NCBI GenBank assembly: GCA_949987565.1
Contig: OX465117.1
Location: 5,580,621 to 5,644,620, forward strand
Direction: 5' to 3'
DNA length: 64,000 bases
DNA from: Luidia sarsii
Lineage: Eukaryota > Echinodermata > Asteroidea > Paxillosida > Luidiidae
Within the stretch, counting starts at the first letter, position 1. Each line of letters begins with the position of its first letter. Position numbers and translations under genes: made by a program. Positions 25,049 through 37,751 of this stretch are shown here, one piece after another. A model generated the notes under the pieces. That model saw only the letters and a program-made list of their open reading frames with translations, had not been told where the DNA came from and did no database searches.

Positions 25049-27589
25049 TCATACTATGTTCGATTTCAGATTTTTCAAAGCTGATGCATAGGTGTTCTCC
25101 AGGTCTGTTAGCAGGCTACGTTTTAGCTTTGTCAAGTGAATAATGAATGAGATATTAACGAGCAAAGTGTATTTTTCTTTACAGTTGCTCTCCGCCGTCT
25201 GACTGTTGTGTACTGCTGTATGCACACACAAGCTGCCTAGCTGACAGAGGTTGGTTCCCTTTGCTTGATCATCAAATCATCATACTATGTTCGATTTCAG
25301 ATTTTTCAAAGCTGATGCATAGGTGTTCTCCAGGTCTGTTAGCAGGCTAAGTTTTAGCTTTATCAAGTGAATAATGAATGAGATATTAACGAGCAAAGTG
25401 TATTTTTCTTTACAGTTGCTCTCCGCCGTCTGACTTTTGTGTACTGCTGTATGCACACACAAGCTGCCTAGCTGACAGAGGTTGGTTCTCTTTACTTAAT
25501 CATCAAATCATCATACTATGTTCGATTTCAGATTTTTCAAAGCTGATGCATAGGTGTTCTCCAGGTCTGTTAGCAGGCTAAGTTTTAGCTTTGTCAAGTG
25601 AATAATGAATGAGATATTAACGAGCAAAGTGTATTTTTCTTTGCAGTTTCTCTCCGCCGTCTGACTGTTGTGTACTGCTGTATACACACACAAGCTGCCT
25701 AGCTGACAGAGGTTGGTTCTCTTTGCTTGATCATCAAATCATCATACTGTGTTCGATTTCAGATTTTTCAAAGCTGATGCATAGGTGTTCTCCAGGTCTG
25801 TTAGCTGGCTAAGTTTTAGCTTTGTCAAGTGATTAATGAATGAGATATTAACGAGCAAAGTGTATTTTTCTTTACAGTTGCTCTCCGCCGTCTGACTGTT
25901 GTGTACTGCTGTATGCACACACAAGCTGCCTAGCTGACAGAGGTTGGTTCTCTTTGCTTGATCATCAAATCATCATACTATGTTCGATTTAAGATTTTTC
26001 AAAGCTGATGCATAGGTGTTCTCCAGGTCTGTTAGCAGGCTAAGTTTTAGCTTTGTCAAGTGAATAATGAATGAGATATTAACGAGCAAAGTGTATTTTT
26101 CTTTGCAGTTTCTCTCCGCCGTCTGACTGTTGTGTACTGCTGTATGCACACACAAGCTGCCTACCTGACAGAGGTTGGTTCTCTTTGCTTGATCATCAAA
26201 TCATCATAGTATGTTCGATTTAAGATTTTTCAAAGCTGATGCATAGGTGTTCTCCAGGTCTGTTTGCAGGCTAAGTTTTAGCTTTGTCAAGTGAATAATG
26301 AATGAGATATTAACGAGCAAAGTGTATTTTTCTTTACAGTTGCTCTCCGCCGTCTGACTGTTGTGTACTGCTGTATGCACACACAAGCTGCCTAGCTGAC
26401 AGAGGTTGGTTCTCTTTGCTTGATCATCAAATCATCATACTATGTTCGATTTAAGATTTTTCAAAGCTGATGCATAGGTGTTCTCCAGGTCTGTTAGCAG
26501 GCTAAGTTTTAGCTTTGTCAAATGAATAATGATTGAGATATTAACGAGCAAAGTGTATTTTTCTTTACAGTTGCTCTCCGCCGACTGACTGTTGTGTACT
26601 GCTGTATGCACACACAAGCTGCCTAGCTGACAGAGGTTGGTTCTCTTTGCTTGATCATCAAATCATCATACTATGTTCGATTTCAGATTTTTCAAAGCTG
26701 ATGCATAGGTGTTCTCCAGGTCTGTTAGCACGCTAAGTTTTAGCTTTGTCAAGTGAATAATGAATGAGATATTAACGAGCAAAGTGTATTTTTCTTTGCA
26801 GTTTCTTTCCGCCGACTGACTGTTGGGTACTGCTGTATGCACACACAAGCTGCCTACCTGACAGAGGTTGGTTCTCTTTGCTTGATCATCAAATCATCAT
26901 ACTATGTTCGATTTCAGATTTTTCAAAGCTGATGCATAGGTGTTCTCCAGGTCTGTTAGCAGGCTAAGTTTTAGCTTTGTCAAGTGAATAATGAATGAGA
27001 TATTAACGAGCAAAGTGTATTTTTCTTTACAGTTGCTCCCCGCCGACTGACTGTTGTGTACTGCTGTATGCACACACAAGCTGCCTAGCTGACAGAGGTT
27101 GGTTCTCTTTGCTTGATCATCAAATCATCATACTATGTTCGATTTAAGATTTTTCAAAGCTGATGCATAGGTGTTCTCCAGGTCTGTTAGCAGGCTAAGT
27201 TTTAGCTTTGTCAAGTGAATAATGAATGAGATATTAACGAGCAAAGTGTATTTTTCTTTGCAGTTTCTCTCCGCCGACTGACTGTTGTGTACTGCTGTAT
27301 GCACACACAAGCTGCCTATCTGACAGAGGTTGGTTATCTTTGCTTGATCATCAAATCATCATACTATGTTTGATTTAAGATTTTTCAAAGCTGGTGCATA
27401 GGTGTTCACCAGGTCTGTTAGCAGGCTAAGTTTTAGCTTTGTCAAGTGAATAATGAATGAGATATTAACGAGCAAAGTGTATTTTTCTTTACAGTTGCTC
27501 TCCGCCGTCTGACTGTTGTGTACTGCTGTATGCACACACAAGCTGCCTAGCTGACAGAGGTTGGTTCTCTTTGCTTGATCATCAAATCA
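25049..27589. repeat. Block q-y-p-o-f-e-s-v-w-h-t
   Basis: Eleven units which, with the preceding u-n-w-h-t, make a sixteen-unit period. The following 27590-30590 repeats thirteen of those sixteen in order, offset 3694 bp (16 units minus the 2-bp deletion in u). The unit at 26204 has TAGTATG with TTTGCAGG, where the matching unit at 29898 has TTCGCAGG, a single-base difference. Confidence 0.9.
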
Positions 27590-30128
27590 TCATACTGTGT
27601 TCGATTTCAGATTTTTCAAAGCTGATATAGGTGTTCTCCAGGTCTGTTAGCTGGCTAAGTTTTAGCTTTGTCAAGTGATTAATTAATGAGATATTAACGA
27701 GCAAAGTGTATTTTTCTTTACAGTTGCTCTCCGCCGTCTGACTGTTGTGTTCTGCTGTATGCACACACAAGCTGCCTAGCTGACAGAGGTTGGTTCTCTT
27801 TGCTTGATCATCAAATTATCATACTATGTTCGATTTCAGATTTTTCAAAGCTGATGCATGGGTGTTCTCCAGGTCTGTTAGCAGGCTAAGTTTTAGCTTT
27901 GTCAAGTGAATAATGAATGAACTATTAACGAGCAAAGTGTATTTTTCTTTGCAGTTTCTCCCCGCCGACTGACTGTTGTGTACTGCTGTATGCACACACA
28001 AGCTGCCTACCTGACAGAGGTTGGTTATCTTTGCTTGATCATCAGATCATCATACTATGTTCGATTTCAGATTTTTCAAAGCTGATGCATAGGTGTTCTC
28101 CAGGTCTGTTAGCAGGCTAAGTTTTAGCTTTGTCAAGTGAATAATGAATGAGATATTAACGAGCAAAGTGTATTTTTCTTTACAGTTGCTCCCCGCCGAC
28201 TGACTGTTGTGTACTGCTGTATGCACACACAAGCTGCCTAGCTGACAGAGGTTGGTTCTCTTTGCTTGATCATCAAATCATCATACTATGTTCGATTTAA
28301 GATTTTTCAAAGCTGATGCATAGGTGTTCTCCAGGTCTGTTAGCAGGCTAAGTTTTAGCTTTGTCAAGTGAATAATGAATGAGATATTAACGAGCAAAGT
28401 GTATTTTTCTTTGCAGTTTCTCTCCGCCGACTGACTGTTGTGTACTGCTGTATGCACACACAAGCTGCCTACCTGACAGAGGTTGGTTATCTTTGCTTGA
28501 TCATCAAATCATCATACTATGTTTGATTTAAGATTTTTCAAAGCTGATGCATAGGTGTTCACCAGGTCTGTTAGCAGGCTAAGTTTTAGCTTTGTCAAGT
28601 GAATAATGAATGAGATATTAACGAGCAAAGTGTATTTTTCTTTACAGTTGCTCTCCGCCGTCTGACTGTTGTGTACTGCTGTATGCACACACAAGCTGCC
28701 TAGCTGACAGAGGTTGGTTCTCTTTGCTTGATCATCAAATCATCATACTATGTTCGATTTCAGATTTTTCAAAGCTGATGCATAGGTGTTCTCCAGGTCT
28801 GTTAGCAGGCTACGTTTTAGCTTTGTCAAGTGAATAATGAATGAGATATTAACGAGCAAAGTGTATTTTTCTTTACAGTTGCTCTCCGCCGTCTGACTGT
28901 TGTGTACTGCTGTATGCACACACAAGCTGCCTAGCTGACAGAGGTTGGTTCCCTTTGCTTGATCATCAAATCATCATACTATGTTCGATTTCAGATTTTT
29001 CAAAGCTGATGCATAGGTGTTCTCCAGGTCTGTTAGCAGGCTAAGTTTTAGCTTTATCAAGTGAATAATGAATGAGATATTAACGAGCAAAGTGTATTTT
29101 TCTTTACAGTTGCTCTCCGCCGTCTGACTTTTGTGTACTGCTGTATGCACACACAAGCTGCCTAGCTGACAGAGGTTGGTTCTCTTTACTTAATCATCAA
29201 ATCATCATACTATGTTCGATTTAAGATTTTTCAAAGCTGATGCATAGGTGTTCTCCAGGTCTGTTAGCAGGCTAAGTTTTAGCTTTGTCAAGTGAATAAT
29301 GAATGAGATATTAACGAGCAAAGTGTATTTTTCTTTGCAGTTTCTCTCCGCCGTCTGACTGTTGTGTACTGCTGTATACACACACAAGCTGCCTAGCTGA
29401 CAGAGGTTGGTTCTCTTTGCTTGATCATCAAATCATCATACTGTGTTCGATTTCAGATTTTTCAAAGCTGATGCATAGGTGTTCTCCAGGTCTGTTAGCT
29501 GGCTAAGTTTTAGCTTTGTCAAGTGATTAATGAATGAGATATTAAGGAGCAAAGTGTATTTTTCTTTACAGTTGCTCTCCGCCGTCTGACTGTTGTGTAC
29601 TGCTGTATGCACACACAAGCTGCCTAGCTGACAGAGGTTGGTTCTCTTTGCTTGATCATCAAATCATCATACTATGTTCGATTTAAGATTTTTCAAAGCT
29701 GATGCATAGGTGTTCTCCAGGTCTGTTAGCAGGCTAAGTTTTAGCTTTGTCAAGTGAATAATGAATGAGATATTAACGAGCAAAGTGTATTTTTCTTTGC
29801 AGTTTCTCTCCGCCGTCTGACTGTTGTGTACTGCTGTATGCACACACAAGCTGCCTACCTGACAGAGGTTGGTTCTCTTTGCTTGATCATCAAATCATCA
29901 TAGTATGTTCGATTTAAGATTTTTCAAAGCTGATGCATAGGTGTTCTCCAGGTCTGTTCGCAGGCTAAGTTTTAGCTTTGTCAAGTGAATAATGAATGAG
30001 ATATTAACGAGCAAAGTGTATTTTTCTTTACAGTTGCTCTCCGCCGTCTGACTGTTGTGTACTGCTGTATGCACACACAAGCTGCCTAGCTGACAGAGGT
30101 TGGTTCTCTTTGCTTGATCATCAAATCA
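27590..30128. repeat. Block u-n-w-h-t-q-y-p-o-f-r
   Basis: Second run of the sixteen-unit period, in order with 23896-26434. The u unit at 27590-27818 (2 bp missing near 27626) is the last length variant in the window. The n unit has GATGCATGGG, as at 4540, which ties it more closely to the left-hand copy at 4.5 kb than to the nearer copy at 24.1 kb. Confidence 0.9.
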
Positions 30129-33100
30129 TCATACTATGTTCGATTTAAGATTTTTCAAAGCTGATGCATAGGTGTTCTCCAGGTCTGTTAGCAGGCTAAG
30201 TTTTAGCTTTGTCAAATGAATAATGATTGAGATATTAACGAGCAAAGTGTATTTTTCTTTACAGTTGCTCTCCGCCGACTGACTGTTGTGTACTGCTGTA
30301 TGCACACACAAGCTGCCTAGCTGACAGAGGTTGGTTCTCTTTGCTTGATCATCAAATCATCATACTATGTTCGATTTCAGATTTTTCAAAGCTAATGCAT
30401 AGGTGTTCTCCAGGTCTGTTAGCACGCTAAGTTTTAGCTTTGTCAAGTGAATAATGAATGAGATATTAACGAGCAAAGTGTATTTTTCTTTGCAGTTTCT
30501 TTCCGCCGACTGACTGTTGGGTACTGCTGTATGCACACACAAGCTGCCTACCTGACAGAGGTTGGTTCTCTTTGCTTGATCATCAAATCATCATACTATG
30601 TTCGATTTCAGATTTTTCAAAGCTGATGCATAGGTGTTCTCCAGGTCTGTTAGCAGGCTAAGTTTTAGCTTTGTCAAGTGAATAATGAATGAGATATTAA
30701 CGAGCAAAGTGTATTTTTCTTTGCAGTTTCTCTCCGCCGACTGACTGTTGTGTACTGCTGTATGCACACACAAGCTGCCTACCTGACAGAGGTTGGTTAT
30801 CTTTGCTTGATCATCAAATCATCATACTGTGTTCGATTTCAGATTTTTCAAAGCTGATGCATAGGTGTTCTCCAGGTCTGTTAGCTGGCTAAGTTTTAGC
30901 TTTGTCAAGTGAATAATGAATGAGATATTAACGAGCAAAGTGTATTTTTCATTACAGTTGCTCTCCGCCGTCTGACTGTTGTGTACTGCTGTATGCACAC
31001 ACAAGCTGCCTACCTGACAGAGGTTGGTTCTCTTTACTTGATCATCAAATCATCATACTATGTTCGATTTCAGATTTTTCAAAGCTGATGCATAGGTGTT
31101 CTCCAGGTCTGTTAGCAGGCTAAGTTTTAGCTTTGTCAAGTGAATAATGAATGAGATATTAACGAGCAAAGTGTATTTTTCTTTGCAGTTTCTCTCCGCC
31201 GTCTGACTGTTGTGTACTGCTGTATACACACACAAGCTGCCTAGCTGACAGAGGTTGGTTCTCTTTGCTTGATCATCAAATCATCATACTGTGTTCGATT
31301 TCAGATTTTTCAAAGCTGATGCATAGGTGTTCTCCAGGTCTGTTAGCTGGCTAAGTTTTAGCTTTGTCAAGTGATTAATGAATGAGATATTAACGAGCAA
31401 AGTGTATTTTTCTTTACAGTTGCTCTCCGCCGTCTGACTGTTGTGTACTGCTGTATGCACACACAAGCTGCCTAGCTGACAGAGGTTGGTGCTCTTTGCT
31501 TGATCATCAAATCATCATACTATGTTCGATTTAAGATTTTTCAAAGCTGATGCATAGGTGTTCTCCAGGTCTGTTAGCAGGCTAAGTTTTAGCTTTGTCA
31601 AGTGAATAATGAATGAGATATTAACGAGCAAAGTGTATTTTTCTTTGCAGTTTCTCTCCGCCGTCTGACTGTTGTGTACTGCTGTATGCACACACAAGCT
31701 GCCTACCTGACAGAGGTTGGTTCTCTTTGCTTGATCATCAAATCATCATAGTGTGTTCGATTTAAGATTTTTCAAAGCTGATGCATAGGTGTTCTCCAGG
31801 TCTGTTCGCAGGCTAAGTTTTAGCTTTGTCAAGTGAATAATGAATGAGATATTAACGAGCAAAGTGTATTTTTCTTTACAGTTGCTCTCCGCCGTCTGAC
31901 TGTTGTGTACTGCTGTATGCACACACAAGCTGCCTAGCTGACAGAGGTTGGTTCTCTTTGCTTGATCATCAAATCATCATACTATGTTCGATTTAAGATT
32001 TTTCAAAGCTGATGCATAGGTGTTCTCCAGGTCTGTTAGCAGGCTAAGTTTTAGCTTTGTCAAGTGAATAATGATTGAGATATTAACGAGCAAAGTGTAT
32101 TTTTCTTTACAGTTGCTCTCCGCCGACTGACTGTTGTGTACTGCTGTATGCACACACAAGCTGCCTAGCTGACAGAGGTTGGTTCTCTTTGCTTGATCAT
32201 AAAATCATCATACTATGTTCGATTTCAGATTTTTCAAAGCTGATGCATAGGTGTTCTCCAGGTCTGTTAGCAGGCTAAGTTTTAGCTTTGTCAAGTGAAT
32301 AATGAATGAGATATTACCGAGCAAAGTGTATTTTTCTTTGCAGTTTCTTTCCGCCGACTGACTGTTGCGTACTGCTGTATGCACACACAAGCTGCCTACC
32401 TGACAGAGGTTGGTTCTCTTTGCTTGATCATCAAATCATCATACTATGTTCGATTTAAGATTTTTCAAAGCTGATGCATAGGTGTTCTCCAGGTCTGTTA
32501 GCAGGCTAAGTTTTAGCTTTGTCAAGTGAATAATGAATGAGATATTAACGAGCAAAGTGTATTTTTCTTTGCAGTTTCTCTCCGCCGACTGACTGTTGTG
32601 TACTGCTGTATGCACACACAAGCTGCCTACCTGACAGAGGTTGGTTATCTTTGCTTGATCATCAAATCATCATACTGTGTTCGATTTCAGATTTTTCAAA
32701 GCTGATGCATAGGTGTTCTCCAGGTCTGTTAGCTGGCTGAGTTTTAGCTTTGTCAAGTGAATAATGAATGAGATATTAACGAGCAAAGTGTATTTTTCAT
32801 TACAGTTGCTCTCCGCCGTCTGACTGTTGTGTACTGCTGTATGCACACACAAGCTGCCTAGCTGACAGAGGTTGGTTCTCTTTGCTTGATCATCAAATCA
32901 TCATACTATGTTCGATTTCAGATTTTTCAAAGCTGATGCATAGGTGTTCTCCAGGTCTGTTAGCATGCTAAGTTTTAGCTTTGTCAAGTGAATAATGAAT
33001 GAGATATTAACGAGCAAAGTGTATTTTTCTTTACAGTTGCTCTCCGCCGTCTGACTGTTGTGTACTGCTGTATGCACACACAAGCTGCCTAGCTGACAGA

Positions 33101-33824
33101 GGTTGGTTATCTTTGCTTGATCATCAAATCATCATACTATGTTCGATTTAAGATTTTTCAAAGCTGATGCATAGGTGTTCTCCAGGTCTGTTAGCAGGCT
33201 AAGTTTTAGCTTTGTCAAGTGAATAATGAATGAGATATTAACGAGCAAAGTGTATTTTTCTTTGCAGTTTCTCTCCGCCGTCTGACTGTTGTGTACTGCT
33301 GTATGCACACACAAGCTGCCTAGCTGACAGAGGTTGGTTCTCTTTGCTTGATCATCAAATCATCATACTGTGTTCGATTTCAGATTTTTCAAAGCTGATG
33401 CATAGGTGTTCTCCAGGTCTGTTTGCTGGCTAAGTTTTATCTTTGTCAAGTGATTAATGAATGAGATATTAACGAGCAAAGTGTATTTTTCTTTACAGTT
33501 GCTCTCCGCCGTCTGACTGTTGTGTACTGCTGTATGCACACACAAGCTGTCTAGCTGACAGAGGTTGGTTCTCTTTGCTTGATCATCAAATCATCATACT
33601 ATGTTCGATTTCAGATTTTTCAAAGCTGATGCATAGGTGTTCTCCAGGTCTGTTAGCAGGCTAAGTTTTAGCTTTGTCAAGTGATTAATGAATGAGATAT
33701 TAACGAGCAAAGTGTATTTTTCTTTACAGTTGCTCTCCGCCGTCTGACTGTTGTGTACTGCTGTATGCACACACAAGCTGCCTAGCTGACAGAGGTTGGT
33801 TCTCTTTGCTTGATCATCAAATCA
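30129..33824. repeat. Sixteen-unit block s-v-h-m-p-o-f-r-s-R-h-m-M-f-b-c, copy 1
   Basis: This 3696-bp block is followed directly by a second copy. It has an internal half-symmetry: both eight-unit halves begin s, then a TTTCTTTCC unit (v or R), then h-m. Specific markers include GCTAATGC (30392), TTACCGAG and GTTGCGTAC in R, and GGTTGGTGCTC. Confidence 0.95.
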
Positions 33825-36800
33825 TCATACTATGTTCGATTTAAGATTTTTCAAAGCTGATGCATAGGTGTTCTCCAGGTCTGTTAGCAGGCTAAGTTTT
33901 AGCTTTGTCAAATGAATAATGATTGAGATATTAACGAGCAAAGTGTATTTTTCTTTACAGTTGCTCTCCGCCGACTGACTGTTGTGTACTGCTGTATGCA
34001 CACACAAGCTGCCTAGCTGACAGAGGTTGGTTCTCTTTGCTTGATCATCAAATCATCATACTATGTTCGATTTCAGATTTTTCAAAGCTAATGCATAGGT
34101 GTTCTCCAGGTCTGTTAGCACGCTAAGTTTTAGCTTTGTCAAGTGAATAATGAATGAGATATTATTGAGCAAAGTGTATTTTTCTTTGCAGTTTCTTTCC
34201 GCCGACTGACTGTTGGGTACTGCTGTATGCACACACAAGCTGCCTACCTGACAGAGGTTGGTTCTCTTTGCTTGATCATCAAATCATCATACTATGTTCG
34301 ATTTCAGATTTTTCAAAGCTGATGCATAGGTGTTCTCCAGGTCTGTTAGCAGGCTAAGTTTTAGCTTTGTCAAGTGAATAATGAATGAGATATTAACGAG
34401 CAAAGTGTATTTTTCTTTGCAGTTTCTCTCCGCCGACTGACTGTTGTGTACTGCTGTATGCACACACAAGCTGCCTACCTGACAGAGGTTGGTTATCTTT
34501 GCTTGATCATCAAATCATCATACTGTGTTCGATTTCAGATTTTTCAAAGCTGATGCATAGGTGTTCTCCAGGTCTGTTAGCTGGCTAAGTTTTAGCTTTG
34601 TCAAGTGAATAATGAATGAGATATTAACGAGCAAAGTGTATTTTTCATTACAGTTGCTCTCCGCCGTCTGACTGTTGTGTACTGCTGTATGCACACACAA
34701 GCTGCCTACCTGACAGAGGTTGGTTCTCTTTACTTGATCATCAAATCATCATACTATGTTCGATTTCAGATTTTTCAAAGCTGATGCATAGGTGTTCTCC
34801 AGGTCTGTTAGCAGGCTAAGTTTTAGCTTTGTCAAGTGAATAATGAATGAGATATTAACGAGCAAAGTGTATTTTTCTTTGCAGTTTCTCTCCGCCGTCT
34901 GACTGTTGTGTACTGCTGTATACACACACAAGCTGCCTAGCTGACAGAGGTTGGTTCTCTTTGCTTGATCATCAAATCATCATACTGTGTTCGATTTCAG
35001 ATTTTTCAAAGCTGATGCATAGGTGTTCTCCAGGTCTGTTAGCTGGCTAAGTTTTAGCTTTGTCAAGTGATTAATGAATGAGATATTAACGAGCAAAGTG
35101 TATTTTTCTTTACAGTTGCTCTCCGCCGTCTGACTGTTGTGTACTGCTGTATGCACACACAAGCTGCCTAGCTGACAGAGGTTGGTGCTCTTTGCTTGAT
35201 CATCAAATCATCATACTATGTTCGATTTAAGATTTTTCAAAGCTGATGCATAGGTGTTCTCCAGGTCTGTTAGCAGGCTAAGTTTTAGCTTTGTCAAGTG
35301 AATAATGAATGAGATATTAACGAGCAAAGTGTATTTTTCTTTGCAGTTTCTCTCCGCCGTCTGACTGTTGTGTACTGCTGTATGCACACACAAGCTGCCT
35401 ACCTGACAGAGGTTGGTTCTCTTTGCTTGATCATCAAATCATCATAGTGTGTTCGATTTAAGATTTTTCAAAGCTGATGCATAGGTGTTCTCCAGGTCTG
35501 TTCGCAGGCTAAGTTTTAGCTTTGTCAAGTGAATAATGAATGAGATATTAACGAGCAAAGTGTATTTTTCTTTACAGTTGCTCTCCGCCGTCTGACTGTT
35601 GTGTACTGCTGTATGCACACACAAGCTGCCTAGCTGACAGAGGTTGGTTCTCTTTGCTTGATCATCAAATCATCATACTATGTTCGATTTAAGATTTTTC
35701 AAAGCTGATGCATAGGTGTTCTCCAGGTCTGTTAGCAGGCTAAGTTTTAGCTTTGTCAAGTGAATAATGATTGAGATATTAACGAGCAAAGTGTATTTTT
35801 CTTTACAGTTGCTCTCCGCCGACTGACTGTTGTGTACTGCTGTATGCACACACAAGCTGCCTAGCTGACAGAGGTTGGTTCTCTTTGCTTGATCATAAAA
35901 TCATCATACTATGTTCGATTTCAGATTTTTCAAAGCTGATGCATAGGTGTTCTCCAGGTCTGTTAGCAGGCTAAGTTTTAGCTTTGTCAAGTGAATAATG
36001 AATGAGATATTACCGAGCAAAGTGTATTTTTCTTTGCAGTTTCTTTCCGCCGACTGACTGTTGCGTACTGCTGTATGCACACACAAGCTGCCTACCTGAC
36101 AGAGGTTGGTTCTCTTTGCTTGATCATCAAATCATCATACTATGTTCGATTTAAGATTTTTCAAAGCTGATGCATAGGTGTTCTCCAGGTCTGTTAGCAG
36201 GCTAAGTTTTAGCTTTGTCAAGTGAATAATGAATGAGATATTAACGAGCAAAGTGTATTTTTCTTTGCAGTTTCTCTCCGCCGACTGACTGTTGTGTACT
36301 GCTGTATGCACACACAAGCTGCCTACCTGACAGAGGTTGGTTATCTTTGCTTGATCATCAAATCATCATACTGTGTTCGATTTCAGATTTTTCAAAGCTG
36401 ATGCATAGGTGTTCTCCAGGTCTGTTAGCTGGCTGAGTTTTAGCTTTGTCAAGTGAATAATGAATGAGATATTAACGAGCAAAGTGTATTTTTCATTACA
36501 GTTGCTCTCCGCCGTCTGACTGTTGTGTACTGCTGTATGCACACACAAGCTGCCTAGCTGACAGAGGTTGGTTCTCTTTGCTTGATCATCAAATCATCAT
36601 ACTATGTTCGATTTCAGATTTTTCAAAGCTGATGCATAGGTGTTCTCCAGGTCTGTTAGCATGCTAAGTTTTAGCTTTGTCAAGTGAATAATGAATGAGA
36701 TATTAACGAGCAAAGTGTATTTTTCTTTACAGTTGCTCTCCGCCGTCTGACTGTTGTGTACTGCTGTATGCACACACAAGCTGCCTAGCTGACAGAGGTT

Positions 36801-37520
36801 GGTTATCTTTGCTTGATCATCAAATCATCATACTATGTTCGATTTAAGATTTTTCAAAGCTGATGCATAGGTGTTCTCCAGGTCTGTTAGCAGGCTAAGT
36901 TTTAGCTTTGTCAAGTGAATAATGAATGAGATATTAACGAGCAAAGTGTATTTTTCTTTGCAGTTTCTCTCCGCCGTCTGACTGTTGTGTACTGCTGTAT
37001 GCACACACAAGCTGCCTAGCTGACAGAGGTTGGTTCTCTTTGCTTGATCATCAAATCATCATACTGTGTTCGATTTCAGATTTTTCAAAGCTGATGCATA
37101 GGTGTTCTCCAGGTCTGTTTGCTGGCTAAGTTTTATCTTTGTCAAGTGATTAATGAATGAGATATTAACGAGCAAAGTGTATTTTTCTTTACAGTTGCTC
37201 TCCGCCGTCTGACTGTTGTGTACTGCTGTATGCACACACAAGCTGTCTAGCTGACAGAGGTTGGTTCTCTTTGCTTGATCATCAAATCATCATACTATGT
37301 TCGATTTCAGATTTTTCAAAGCTGATGCATAGGTGTTCTCCAGGTCTGTTAGCAGGCTAAGTTTTAGCTTTGTCAAGTGATTAATGAATGAGATATTAAC
37401 GAGCAAAGTGTATTTTTCTTTACAGTTGCTCTCCGCCGTCTGACTGTTGTGTACTGCTGTATGCACACACAAGCTGCCTAGCTGACAGAGGTTGGTTCTC
37501 TTTGCTTGATCATCAAATCA
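33825..37520. repeat. Sixteen-unit block, copy 2
   Basis: Tandem partner of 30129-33824. Fifteen of sixteen units give the same reverse-frame translation. The only difference I noticed is two adjacent substitutions in the second unit (TTATTGAGC near 34164 for TTAACGAGC). After c it continues with a d unit, whereas copy 1 returns to s, so the two copies end at the c boundary. Confidence 0.95.
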
Positions 37521-37751
37521 TCATACTATGCTCGATTTCAGATTTTTCAAAACTGATGCATAGGTGTTCTCCAGGTCTGTTAGCAGGCTAAGTTTTAGCT
37601 TTGTCAAGTGAATAATGAATGAGATATTAACGAGCAAAGTGTATTTTTCTTTGCAGTTTCTCCCCGCCGACTGACTGTTGTGTACTGCTGTATGCACACA
37701 CAAGCTGCCTACCTGACAGAGGTTGGTTATCTTTGCTAGATCATCAAATCA
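37521..37751. repeat. Variant d with CAAAACTG, linking two block systems
   Basis: A d unit (ATGCTCG, CTCCCC, GCTAGATC) carrying the k-type CAAAACTG. The same form occurs at 21589 and 48378. In the last of these it again follows M-f-b-c, so it belongs to the 36597-40.9 kb segment that is copied at 47454. Confidence 0.9.
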
